A stretch of 39,573 bases of DNA from Clostridium tagluense (lineage in GTDB: Bacteria > Bacillota > Clostridia > Clostridiales > Clostridiaceae). Shown here piece by piece: positions 8,225-15,362 of the stretch. How positions within the stretch are numbered: the first letter of the stretch is position 1; the number at the start of each line of letters is the position of its first letter. The notes beneath the pieces are model-generated. The model worked only from the letters and a program-made list of their open reading frames with translations, searched no databases and was not told the origin of the DNA. Made by a program: the position numbers and the translations under genes. The stretch lies in the NCBI RefSeq assembly GCF_003865095.1, contig NZ_BHYK01000038.1, positions 1 through 39,573 on the forward strand. The letters run 5' to 3'.

Positions 8225-8255
8225 ATTAAATCATCTTCTGAAATGTCGTTAAAAC
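8225..8255 (-). repeat. Dispersed intergenic repeat, copy 2 (shortest form), overlapping the dhaK stop
   Basis: On the minus strand it reads GTTTTAACGACATTTCAG then AAGATGATTTAAT. The TAA stop codon of dhaK (8251-8249) lies inside its first bases. It equals the two ends of the 90-bp copy at 12165-12254 joined at a CAGAAG/CAGGAG-like string, as if the middle had been deleted. Confidence 0.6.
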
Positions 8256-9244
8256 TTTAAAGCTGGAGTATCAGTTGGGAAATCTAGAAGGCCTTTAAGC
8301 TTATCATTTAACTTAAGTACAGAAATTGATGCACCAGCCATATCTATTGCCGTCATATAGTTTCCAATTAATGTCCTATAAACTTTAATATTTTTATCTT
8401 CTAAAATTTTATTTGCAGAACCATTTAGAATATATAATTCTTGCAGTGGCGTAGCACCGAACCCATTTACTAATAACGCGATTTCATCCCCAGACTCACA
8501 TTTTAGATCTTCAATAATTCGTGTAAGCATTTTGTCTGCTAATTCATCTGATGATACTATTTTTTCCCTTGCTATTCCAGGTTCTCCATGAATTCCTACA
8601 CCAAATTCCATTTCGTCTTCACCTAATACAAAAGTTGGAGTTCCCTTTGCTGGTACTGTGCAAGAAGTAAATGCAAATCCAATTGTCCTAACATTTGCAA
8701 TAGCTTCTAGGGCTGCATCCTTAACCTCTAAGAGATTCATTCCTTGTTCTGCCGCGGCTCCTGCAATTTTATGGATTAGTACTGTACCTGCCACCCCTCT
8801 TCTGCCCACTGTATAAAGACTATCTTTAACAGCCACATCATCATTCACATAAACTTTTTCAACTTTTATATCGTCATCTTCTAAGGCCATTTCTGCTGCC
8901 CCGTCGAAATTCATACAATCTCCTGAATAGTTCTTTATAATTAAAAGTGTTCCTTTTTTGGACTGAGTTTCTATTATTGAGTTATAAACTTGTATGGTAG
9001 ATGGTGATGCAAAAACATCGCCACATACTGCTGCATCCAACATTCCAGTGCCAACAAATCCTGCATGTGCAGGCTCATGACCACTTCCGCCACCACTAAT
9101 AAGACTTACCTTGTTCTGATTTAAGTTTTTTCTTTTTATTATTTTATATTTTTTACTAAGTACTAATTTATCTGGATGTGCTTTTACCATTCCTTTACAC
9201 ATTTCTAAAACCATATCGTCAACATTATTTATTATCTTTTTCAT
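8249..9244 (-). CDS. dhaK: Dihydroxyacetone kinase subunit DhaK
   Basis: 331 residues, full length. The GGGSGHEP loop (51-58, His56) and the active-site histidine His219 (VGIHGEPG), which binds the substrate carbonyl covalently in the known enzymes, are both present, as is Asp109 (YSGDCMNF). It binds dihydroxyacetone made by the upstream glycerol dehydrogenase and passes it to DhaL for phosphorylation to DHAP. Its ATG overlaps the gldA stop codon (TAATG), so translation is coupled. The stop codon falls within a dispersed repeat. Confidence 0.95.
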   Translation of the reverse strand: MKKIINNVDDMVLEMCKGMVKAHPDKLVLSKKYKIIKRKNLNQNKVSLISGGGSGHEPAHAGFVGTGMLDAAVCGDVFASPSTIQVYNSIIETQSKKGTLLIIKNYSGDCMNFDGAAEMALEDDDIKVEKVYVNDDVAVKDSLYTVGRRGVAGTVLIHKIAGAAAEQGMNLLEVKDAALEAIANVRTIGFAFTSCTVPAKGTPTFVLGEDEMEFGVGIHGEPGIAREKIVSSDELADKMLTRIIEDLKCESGDEIALLVNGFGATPLQELYILNGSANKILEDKNIKVYRTLIGNYMTAIDMAGASISVLKLNDKLKGLLDFPTDTPALKF

Positions 9245-10326
9245 TATTCTCCTCCAAGTATGTTAGCTGTAAGTATTGCTGCATATACATCCTGGGCAGT
9301 TACCTTAAAAGGCATATTATACATTGACTCTCCATCTGCACAAGAAAGTTTTGCAACTTCCATTAACCTAGCTTCATTTATTTCATTAACTCCAAGATCT
9401 TTTAAACAAGTTGGCAGTCCCATAGACTTACAATAAGCAAGTACAGTATCTATTTCCTGCTTTGGTGCATTTTCTAGTACTAAATGAACTATTGTTCCGA
9501 AGGCTACTTTCTCACCATGATAATATTTATGAGTTTCTTCTAGTACAGTTAATCCATCGTGTATGGCATGAGCTGCAGCCAAACCGCCACTTTCAAAGCC
9601 AAGTCCACTTAAAAGTATATTAGTTTCTATTATGTTTTCAAGAGCCTTAGTTACTACATTCGCATCGCAAGCCGCTTTAGCCTTAACAGAATCTTCAAGT
9701 AAAGTCTCATAACATAGCTTTGCCATTGCAAAAGCTGCCTTTGTACTTTTTCCACCAGAATTTACCGTTGCAAAAGACCTTAAACATGACCTAGCTTCAA
9801 AATAAGTAGAAAGTGCATCTCCCATTCCCGAAACCAAAAATCTTGTGGGTGCTTTTGCTATTATTTCTGTATCAACTAGGATAACATTTGGGCTATTTAA
9901 ATACATATACTCTTGAAATTCACCATTTTCCGTATAAATCACTGATGAAGAACTGCAAGGTGCATCTGTTGCTGCAATTGTAGGTATAACAATTACAGCT
10001 TTATGTTGATAATGTGCAACTGACTTTGCTGTATCAATAGCTTTTCCGCCACCTAGTCCTACAAAAACATCGCATTCATTTTCAACTGCTAATTTTCTTA
10101 GTCTTTCAATTTCATTTATTGTGCATTCGCCTTTGAACTCACCATATACAAGCTCAAAATCTCCTTTTTCTAATGTTTTATCTAATTGCTTTTGGACTCT
10201 TGCTTGATCATCTTTATGAGCCACAAATAATACTTTTTTGCCGTAAGCGGTTACATAATCCCCCAAATTACATAATTCTCCTTGACCTTGAATATATTTT
10301 GAAGGTGATATTAACATTTTTTTCAT
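9244..10326 (-). CDS. gldA: Glycerol dehydrogenase (NAD+, zinc)
   Basis: 360 residues, iron/zinc alcohol dehydrogenase superfamily. The NAD loop GGGKAIDTAK (92-101) and the zinc ligands expected from the Bacillus glycerol dehydrogenase (Asp170 in MGDALSTYFEAR, His253 in AAHAIHDG, His270 in YYHGEK) are present. It oxidizes glycerol to dihydroxyacetone, which DhaK/DhaL then phosphorylate. The ATG at 10326 follows AAGGAGCGG. It is the first gene of the three-gene operon and lies downstream of a PocR/AraC-type regulator on the same strand, separated by that gene's terminator and a promoter region. Confidence 0.94.
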   Translation of the reverse strand: MKKMLISPSKYIQGQGELCNLGDYVTAYGKKVLFVAHKDDQARVQKQLDKTLEKGDFELVYGEFKGECTINEIERLRKLAVENECDVFVGLGGGKAIDTAKSVAHYQHKAVIVIPTIAATDAPCSSSSVIYTENGEFQEYMYLNSPNVILVDTEIIAKAPTRFLVSGMGDALSTYFEARSCLRSFATVNSGGKSTKAAFAMAKLCYETLLEDSVKAKAACDANVVTKALENIIETNILLSGLGFESGGLAAAHAIHDGLTVLEETHKYYHGEKVAFGTIVHLVLENAPKQEIDTVLAYCKSMGLPTCLKDLGVNEINEARLMEVAKLSCADGESMYNMPFKVTAQDVYAAILTANILGGE

Positions 10327-10374
10327 TATTAATCCGCTCCTTATTAATCTGATTTAATTTTCTAACTTGTCTAA

Positions 10375-10430
10375 ATTATAAACCCCACTGCTTAAAATTT
10401 CATTGGATTAAATTGCATTCATATGGAATG
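10375..10430 (-). promoter_or_regulatory. Promoter region of the gldA-dhaK-dhaL operon
   Basis: On the minus strand a perfect -10 TATAAT (10380-10375) has only a poor -35, which is usual for activator-dependent promoters. An inverted repeat, CATTC-N5-GAATG (10416-10430), lies about 35-50 bases upstream and is a possible operator for the AraC-type regulator encoded next to it. The regulator link is inferred from position only. Confidence 0.45.
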
Positions 10431-10487
10431 TAGTCGCTTACTTTATGTAAAATTTCATAGTACTTTTTTGTACTTACTCTTGAAATA

Positions 10488-10521
10488 GAAAAAAACAGCA
10501 CTAATTTAACTTAGTACTGTT
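10488..10521 (-). terminator. Terminator overlapping the stop codon of the PocR/AraC regulator gene
   Basis: On the minus strand the arm AACAGTACTAA (10521-10511) contains the last codons and the TAA stop of the regulator gene. It pairs with TTAGTGCTGTT (10504-10494, one G-U pair), followed by a T-run to 10488. The terminator stem therefore starts inside the coding region. Confidence 0.8.
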
Positions 10522-11542
10522 TTCCTAGATTATATTTATTTCTATATACGGCGGGTGTTATCCCTTCGATTTTTTTAAATACCTTTATAAAATAACCACA
10601 ATCCTCGAAACCCAAATCAATGGATAAATTTATTATTGGAATATCCGATGTTTCAAGGAACTCCTTAGCCTTTTTAATTCTCACCTTATTTATATATTTA
10701 GAGAAATTATCGCCAACGTCTTTTTTAAAAAGCTTGCTAAAATAACTAGGACTAATGTTACATAGCGATGCCATATCAACAAGTGTAATTGACTCACTAT
10801 ATCTCTTTTGTATATATTCCAATGCTGGTTTTAAAACATTATTTTTACCATCTAATATTTTATTACTTGTATCTTCACTAATATCTGATTTGCTAACACT
10901 TAAGCCATTAACTTCCTTTAAATCCTGTTCCACTTTTCCCAATTTTAAATTTGTCTTCTTAAATGAACCAACAGTTAAAACCTTTTCATTGATTTTATTT
11001 GAAATTATTTTTAATAAAGCTTCCTCCACGATGTAGTTGCTAATATGAAAAATCATGCTAGCAACCGATTTCACTCGACCTATGGTCATTATAGGTAACT
11101 TTTCATATAAGCGTTTCATTTTGGCTTCTTCTTCTAAATTCGCCTCAAAATATTTATTATTAACTATTTGCTCCAAATTTTCCTTTTCTTCCTCATTAAC
11201 AATAACTTGTCCTGCCATTACCGCACCAAAGTATTGTCCATCTACTATAATAGGAATAGCAAAATCTAAAACCCCTACATGACATGTATATATGTATGGT
11301 TGTTGTAATCTAGCAGCCTCAAGGCCTCCTCTAGAGTCACATTTTTCACATAGCTTACTTAAGTCTGAATTCGATTTTATGAATTCACAAAATTCGCTAC
11401 ACTTACTATGCTGGGTAATCGGTTTTCCTGTATAATCCACAGTTACCATAGCTATACCTGTTACCTCTGATATTTCATCCTGAATTTTTTGAAAGTTATC
11501 TACATTAATAATCTCATCTAGATGTAACAAAGCGTTTTGCAA
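10511..11542 (-). CDS. AraC-family regulator with PocR sensory domain
   Basis: About 343 residues from a TTG at 11542, which has GGAGGAA five bases upstream. An in-frame ATG at 11560 lacks a site, and its own next codons form that Shine-Dalgarno. The N-terminal half resembles the PocR ligand-binding domain, with the cysteine-rich pattern SKCSEFCEF, LCEKCDSRGG and YTCHVGVLDFAIPI. The C-terminal hundred residues are a standard double helix-turn-helix of AraC type (ITLVDMASLCNISPSYFSKLFKK and the following LSIDLGFEDCGYFIKVFKK helix pair). Family members sense small diols or glycerol derivatives and activate neighbouring catabolic operons. It most likely activates gldA-dhaK-dhaL directly downstream. 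Confidence 0.9.
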   Translation of the reverse strand: MQNALLHLDEIINVDNFQKIQDEISEVTGIAMVTVDYTGKPITQHSKCSEFCEFIKSNSDLSKLCEKCDSRGGLEAARLQQPYIYTCHVGVLDFAIPIIVDGQYFGAVMAGQVIVNEEEKENLEQIVNNKYFEANLEEEAKMKRLYEKLPIMTIGRVKSVASMIFHISNYIVEEALLKIISNKINEKVLTVGSFKKTNLKLGKVEQDLKEVNGLSVSKSDISEDTSNKILDGKNNVLKPALEYIQKRYSESITLVDMASLCNISPSYFSKLFKKDVGDNFSKYINKVRIKKAKEFLETSDIPIINLSIDLGFEDCGYFIKVFKKIEGITPAVYRNKYNLGKQY

Positions 11543-11575
11543 AATACTTCCTCCAATCATTAATAAAGGTACTAT

Positions 11576-11588
11576 ATTAAATCATCTC
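11576..11588 (-). repeat. Possible fragment of the dispersed repeat
   Basis: Only the AGATGATTTAAT end of the repeat is recognizable, upstream of the AraC-type gene. A match this short could be chance in AT-rich DNA. Confidence 0.25.
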
Positions 11589-11823
11589 TAAATTTCATAT
11601 TATATATTTTGATTTTAAGAGTGTACATAAGCTTTTTTCATACCTATTCTTCTATATAAGAAAGATTACAATTCCCTGCACAACCTGCTCAAAGCCATCG
11701 TCTTCTAGTGTGGACTTGTTATATATAGTAATACCTATATTATAGCATACGCAGATAATACTATAATAAGATTTTGAAATTCAATTATAGAACAACAAAT
11801 ACAGTATAATCCCTTGCTTATTT

Positions 11824-12162
11824 TTAGCAGTTATTAGGCACATCATCAAAATTTGGAGTAAGTAGCTTACTTAGGTTGCAAGTTAGAGCAACTGTGGTAG
11901 CTTTTTTTATCTTAAGTTCAATCTCATCAATCCCCCTTGCTCTAATAAAGATAATAAGAACATCATCTTTATTTGTACTCCTTATAGTAATAAACCCCCT
12001 GTCACTTAAATAATAGAGAGCTGCAATTATCTCACACTTGTTTGCACCTACTATTTTATATTCTTGCCTTGTAATATCTTTGTAATTGCAAATACAAAAT
12101 AAATATTCATATAACTCAAATAAAATTTGAATTCTAATTAAATCTCTTTCTATCTGTAGCAT
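11824..12162 (-). CDS. Small protein, winged-helix-like, function unknown (paralogue of 12612-12989)
   Basis: 112 residues. It resembles the product of 12612-12989: both begin with a helical segment (ERDLIRIQILFELYEY here), then carry CEIIAALYYLSDRGFITI, then a strand pair and RARGIDEIE, ending in a helix. The order helix, helix, beta-wing, helix suggests a winged-helix fold, but this is inference. It has no signal peptide. The Shine-Dalgarno AGGAGAT lies inside the 90-bp dispersed repeat that fills the gap to the previous gene, with a rather long spacing of about 11 bases. A decayed partial second copy of this gene lies at 27364-27530. Confidence 0.6.
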   Translation of the reverse strand: MLQIERDLIRIQILFELYEYLFCICNYKDITRQEYKIVGANKCEIIAALYYLSDRGFITIRSTNKDDVLIIFIRARGIDEIELKIKKATTVALTCNLSKLLTPNFDDVPNNC

Positions 12163-12164
12163 AA

Positions 12165-12254
12165 ATTAAATCATCTCCTGCGGAGCTGCATATTACAGCC
12201 GTGTAACTCCCACTTATAGAAATAGGCCACTTTCCTTCTGAAATGTCATTAAAC
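12165..12254 (-). repeat. Dispersed intergenic repeat, copy 3 (90-bp long form)
   Basis: On the minus strand it starts GTTTAATGACATTTCAG, three bases after the stop codon of the previous gene, and ends GCAGGAGATGATTTAAT, three bases before the start codon of the next. It thus fills the whole intergenic gap and supplies that gene's AGGAG. The CTCC-GCA-GGAG string is the counterpart of CTTC-GCA-GAAG in the copy at 13127. Confidence 0.65.
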
Positions 12255-12256
12255 AC

Positions 12257-12640
12257 CTATCTTTGATTAAGCCACTGAGTGAAAGTTAGTTTAGACCATT
12301 CACCTGCAGGCTCAGGCGCATACCCAGGATTCAATGGAATTCCAGGAATAATTGGTGCAACCGGCATAATTTGAGGCCCAATATCAAGTGGCGCCTTTGT
12401 GAACCCTATACCGCCCACTACAGGTCCGCTAGTACTCCAAGCTACAATCCTACCCTCTCTATCTAAAAGGTTAGTACCCCTGAGCCCACCAATCCATATT
12501 CTAGATTTCGTTGCCCAAACATAATTGTTATATACATATGCTACCCATTTTAAATCTTTATCAAATACATTACTATACTCTAATAACCACCCAACAAAGT
12601 TAGCCCTTTTATCATATAAAGGCTCCATTATAATCCGCAT
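12257..12640 (-). CDS. Small protein with a 4-fold beta-flower-like domain
   Basis: 127 residues from the ATG at 12640, which has a perfect GGAGGT seven bases upstream; the frame extends five codons further but without a site. The sequence repeats a short beta unit: YDKRANFVGWL, FDKDLKWVAYV, a KSRIWIGGL stretch and LDREGRIVAWS. This is the D(x)xGxxVxW-type pattern I associate with 4-fold beta-flower proteins. A proline-rich region (APIIPGIPLNPGYAPEP) and a short tail follow. Function is not established for the family as far as I know. It overlaps the upstream gene by 29 bases and is probably co-transcribed with it. Confidence 0.6.
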   Translation of the reverse strand: MRIIMEPLYDKRANFVGWLLEYSNVFDKDLKWVAYVYNNYVWATKSRIWIGGLRGTNLLDREGRIVAWSTSGPVVGGIGFTKAPLDIGPQIMPVAPIIPGIPLNPGYAPEPAGEWSKLTFTQWLNQR

Positions 12641-12989
12641 TAACTGTACCTCCACTCTTTTCTTCTTTGTTTATAACAGGTATTAGCAAATCTTCAAATA
12701 TATTTGAAACTGCAAATTTACCAGTTTCAATAAGATAATTTTCCACTTCCTCCATACCTCGACCTAAAACATAAGCAGAAACTGTTTTGTCTCTTTCTAT
12801 GTTAAAAAAAATCCATCTTCTATAGTATATGAAATAAAGAGCTGCAATTATTTCAATTCTACAGTCATTAGGAATCTCATAATCAATATTACTGCACACT
12901 TCATATCCGTAAGTAAAGAAGTCCCTATATAATTGAAATAATAAGTTATATCTAAGCAATCTACGTTTTTCAAATATTAATAAATCCAT
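12612..12989 (-). CDS. Small protein, winged-helix-like, function unknown
   Basis: About 125 residues from the ATG at 12989 (MDLLIFEKRR), preceded by GAGGTG. An in-frame ATG at 13001 overlaps that site and is less likely. It shares a layout with the 112-residue product of 11824-12162: an N-terminal helix, IEIIAALYFIYYRRWIFF, and GRGMEEVENYL. Both probably derive from one duplication. It is the first gene of a three-gene minus-strand group and faces the 42-bp palindrome in the divergent intergenic region. No catalytic motif or export signal is visible. Confidence 0.6.
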   Translation of the reverse strand: MDLLIFEKRRLLRYNLLFQLYRDFFTYGYEVCSNIDYEIPNDCRIEIIAALYFIYYRRWIFFNIERDKTVSAYVLGRGMEEVENYLIETGKFAVSNIFEDLLIPVINKEEKSGGTVNADYNGAFI

Positions 12990-13041
12990 AAAACACCTCA
13001 TACAATTATGTATTTAGGTATATTCCTAGTTATTTTTCCCA

Positions 13042-13083
13042 AGGCACCTTATATATAATATGCATATTATATATAAGGTGCCT
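13042..13083. repeat. Perfect 42-bp palindrome without spacer
   Basis: The 21 bases from 13042 are exactly complementary to the 21 bases ending at 13083 (outer part AGGCACCTTATATATAATAT, centre ATGCAT), with no loop. It lies between divergent genes starting at 12989 and 13253, so a terminator role is not needed on either side. It could form a cruciform, act as a two-fold operator, or be left by a mobile element. Confidence 0.85.
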
Positions 13084-13126
13084 ATGTTCTTTAATATATT
13101 GGATACGAATTTTTAACTTTTGTTAA

Positions 13127-13156
13127 ATTAAATCATCTTCTGCGAAGCTACAATAT
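13127..13156 (-). repeat. Dispersed intergenic repeat, copy 4 (right part)
   Basis: On the minus strand it contains TATTGTAGCTTCGCAGAAG followed by ATGATTTAAT, with CTTC-GCA-GAAG able to form a small stem. It lies in the same intergenic gap as the 42-bp palindrome. Confidence 0.55.
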
Positions 13157-13252
13157 TAACCATATTATTAATAAATAAGTACTAAATTTAAATAACAAAA
13201 AACTATAGTGCATCATATACTGTAATTGTAAATACTTTTAGGAGTTAATTTA

Positions 13253-13627
13253 ATGTATATTGATGAAGATTCTATTAAATCTTATAATCAAAGATATATG
13301 TATGAACCAGATACTGAATATCTTCCACTGGCGTATCAATACAGGCAAATAGGTCCTCAGGGCATGCCACCTTCTGGACCTCCAAACTTTACACCAACTG
13401 AACCTAAATCACAACAATTTGGCGCTACTCCTCTGTCTATAGACTCAGGGGCAATTAGACCTTGCATATATAGCTTTGTATATATATGGCCAAGAAGAGG
13501 CAACGGATTTTGGGCATGGCTTGTATTCGTGGGCCCTAGATCTGTAGCAGGCTTTCGCTTTAATAGAAATACTTGGAGATATTTTGGAATGGATTTAAGG
13601 GATATTCGTAGTTTCCAATGCTTTTAA
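13253..13627 (+). CDS. Conserved small protein with Pro-rich N-terminus and aromatic C-terminal domain, unknown function
   Basis: 124 residues. Residues 1-60 are polar and proline-rich (GPQGMPPSGPPNFTPTEP). The C-terminal part is a compact aromatic domain: SGAIRPCIYSFVYIWPRRGNG, then FWAWLVFVGPRSVAG, then YFGMDLRDIRSFQCF. I recall Firmicutes hypothetical proteins that share the IRPC..FVYIW..NG.SFWAW...VG..SVAG....W.YFGIDLR.I.SF.C layout. Their role is not known to me. It has no signal peptide or membrane helix. AGGAG lies eight bases before the ATG. It is followed after 42 bases by another unknown gene, probably in one transcript. Confidence 0.65.
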   Translation: MYIDEDSIKSYNQRYMYEPDTEYLPLAYQYRQIGPQGMPPSGPPNFTPTEPKSQQFGATPLSIDSGAIRPCIYSFVYIWPRRGNGFWAWLVFVGPRSVAGFRFNRNTWRYFGMDLRDIRSFQCF

Positions 13628-13669
13628 AATACTATAGATTAGGAGTTTAAATAGGAATGGAGGTGGAAA

Positions 13670-14170
13670 ATGATACAGTTTAAATCTTTTAGTGGTTTCA
13701 TTACCATGATTAATGATTTTTGGATAAATGAAAGTGGAGAAGGTGCAGGATGTTATAAATTAATGTCTGTAGAGGATGAATTTGGAACTGTAGTAAATTT
13801 CGTGGTGACACCGGTGACTTATTTCGTAGACCATGTAATGGTTAGATTAGGAGATAATATAACTGGATTTTATGATGCAAATGCACCTGTCCCTATGATT
13901 TTTCCTCCACAATTTCAAGCAATTGTTATGGCAATAAATACACCATATCAAAATGTGAAAGTAGACTATTTTAACAGTCAATTGGTGAGTAGCGATAATT
14001 ATTTAAAATTAAACATTGCCCCTTATACTCAGATAGTATTGGAAAACGGGCAAGCCTTTACCCGAAACCCTGCAAACCGAAACCTAATTGTTGTCTATGG
14101 CGCTACTACAAAAAGTATCCCAGCCCAAACCACTCCCTATAAAATTATTGTTATGTGTTCGATGTCCTGA
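13670..14170 (+). CDS. Conserved clostridial hypothetical protein, beta-rich
   Basis: 166 residues, predicted mostly beta strand, with no signal peptide or membrane segment. Well-preserved stretches such as CYKLMSVEDEFGTVVNFVV, TYFVDHVMVRLGD, FPPQFQAIVM, NVKVDYFNSQLVSSD, NGQAFTRNPANRNLIVVYG and the SIPAQTTPYKIIVMC end match the type of small hypothetical protein I recall from several clostridia. I cannot assign a function. The ATG at 13670 follows ATGGAGGTGG. It lies 42 bases after the previous gene and ends before a GC-rich hairpin (14246-14272). Confidence 0.7.
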   Translation: MIQFKSFSGFITMINDFWINESGEGAGCYKLMSVEDEFGTVVNFVVTPVTYFVDHVMVRLGDNITGFYDANAPVPMIFPPQFQAIVMAINTPYQNVKVDYFNSQLVSSDNYLKLNIAPYTQIVLENGQAFTRNPANRNLIVVYGATTKSIPAQTTPYKIIVMCSMS

Positions 14171-14245
14171 AAAAATTTACTTATTTTTTTTCATGATTAG
14201 CTATCCTTATTTAAATCAATTAAGCTTTTATTAATTTCTATATTT

Positions 14246-14272
14246 TGCGCGAAATACTTGAGTATTCGCGCA
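14246..14272 (+). terminator. Terminator-like hairpin after the small-protein pair
   Basis: TGCGCGAAATACT pairs with AGTATTCGCGCA with one bulged A and a tiny loop; TTTGTTTG follows on the plus strand. The unusually GC-rich stem in AT-rich DNA makes it a plausible stop for the plus-strand transcript. It may also serve the Opp operon that converges from the minus strand. Confidence 0.6.
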
Positions 14273-14378
14273 TTTGTTTGCTCTGCAAATTCTTTTTTAT
14301 CATACAATCTCTTTATATATTTTATTAGCTTCCTTATATTTTCTTTTTTTTCTCAAGGTGCTCAGCCCACCGTCAATT

Positions 14379-15362
14379 CTAAACTATTTCATGACATGCA
14401 ACAAAGTGACCTTTTGTAACTTCCTTCAATGTTGGTACTTTATATTTACAAATTTCACTAGCATATGAACACCTTGTGTTAAATTTACATCCTTTTATAA
14501 GGTTATCTCCATTTGGTATTTCATCCTTCATTATTATTCTAAACTTTTTCTCTCTTGGATGAGTTTTAGGTATTGATGAAATTAAACACTTAGTATATGG
14601 ATGTTTAGGATTCAAAAATAACTCCTCTGCATAAGATTCCTCTACAATATTACCAAGATACATAACTCCCACCCTGTCACAAAAATACCTAACTAAACTT
14701 AAGTTATGAGATATAAAAAGATAGGTTAAATTCATCTCCTTTTTCAAGCTATCCATAAGCATAAGAATTTGTGCTTGTATAGATACATCTAATGCGGAGG
14801 TAGGTTCATCACATACCAAAAACTTAGGCTTAAGAGCTAATGCTCTTGCTATTACAATCCTCTGTCTTTCCCCTCCACTAAACTCATATGGATACTTATC
14901 AATGCATTCGCCTCTTAAACCACATAACTCTAATATTTTCTTAATTTCAACCCTAGCTTCTTTTTCATCTACAAGTCCATGCTTTAGCATACCTTGTTTA
15001 ATTATACTTCCTATATTCATATAAGAATCTAATGATGAATAAGGGTCTTGAAATATCTTTTGCATTTCTTTCCGACTTATACTATATTTATTTTCTACAT
15101 CATAAATTAGGTTTCCATCGAAACTTAAAGTCCCTCCTACTTTAGGTATCAAATTTAATATAGCTCTACCTGTTGTAGATTTTCCACAACCTGATTCTCC
15201 CACAAGTCCATATACTTCCCCTTTATTAATGTTAAAAGAGACCCCATCCACAGCCTTAACCACTCTATTATTTCTCTTGAGTACCCTTCTACTATCATTA
15301 AAATAGCACTTTAAGTTTTTAACTTCTAACAATGTATTTTTTCTAAAGTCTATATTTTCCAT
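14379..15362 (-). CDS. Oligopeptide/dipeptide ABC transporter ATP-binding protein (F-type), system 1
   Basis: 327 residues from the ATG at 15362, which overlaps the stop of the preceding gene (TGATG) and has AGAAGG upstream. Walker A GESGCGKST, signature FSGGERQRI and Walker B FLVCDEPTSALD are intact. The C-terminal oligo_HPY region keeps the cysteine pattern GCKFNTRCSYASEIC...VACH that is known to hold an iron-sulphur cluster in some Opp/Dpp ATPases. It pairs with the D-type ATPase to power uptake through the two permeases. It is the last gene of a five-gene operon (binding protein, B, C, D, F). Confidence 0.92.
   Translation of the reverse strand: MENIDFRKNTLLEVKNLKCYFNDSRRVLKRNNRVVKAVDGVSFNINKGEVYGLVGESGCGKSTTGRAILNLIPKVGGTLSFDGNLIYDVENKYSISRKEMQKIFQDPYSSLDSYMNIGSIIKQGMLKHGLVDEKEARVEIKKILELCGLRGECIDKYPYEFSGGERQRIVIARALALKPKFLVCDEPTSALDVSIQAQILMLMDSLKKEMNLTYLFISHNLSLVRYFCDRVGVMYLGNIVEESYAEELFLNPKHPYTKCLISSIPKTHPREKKFRIIMKDEIPNGDNLIKGCKFNTRCSYASEICKYKVPTLKEVTKGHFVACHEIV

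Noticed and set aside
10511-11560. ATG at 11560 as the start of the AraC-type regulator
   Set aside because: It has no upstream ribosome site, and its following codons GGA GGA form the Shine-Dalgarno for the TTG at 11542.
13042-13083. Palindrome as an ordinary terminator
   Set aside because: It lies between divergent starts with no gene end on either side and no T-run directly after it, so it is kept as an unexplained palindrome.
4084-13156. CRISPR array or tandem repeat
   Set aside because: The copies are kilobases apart, of unequal length and without regular spacers.
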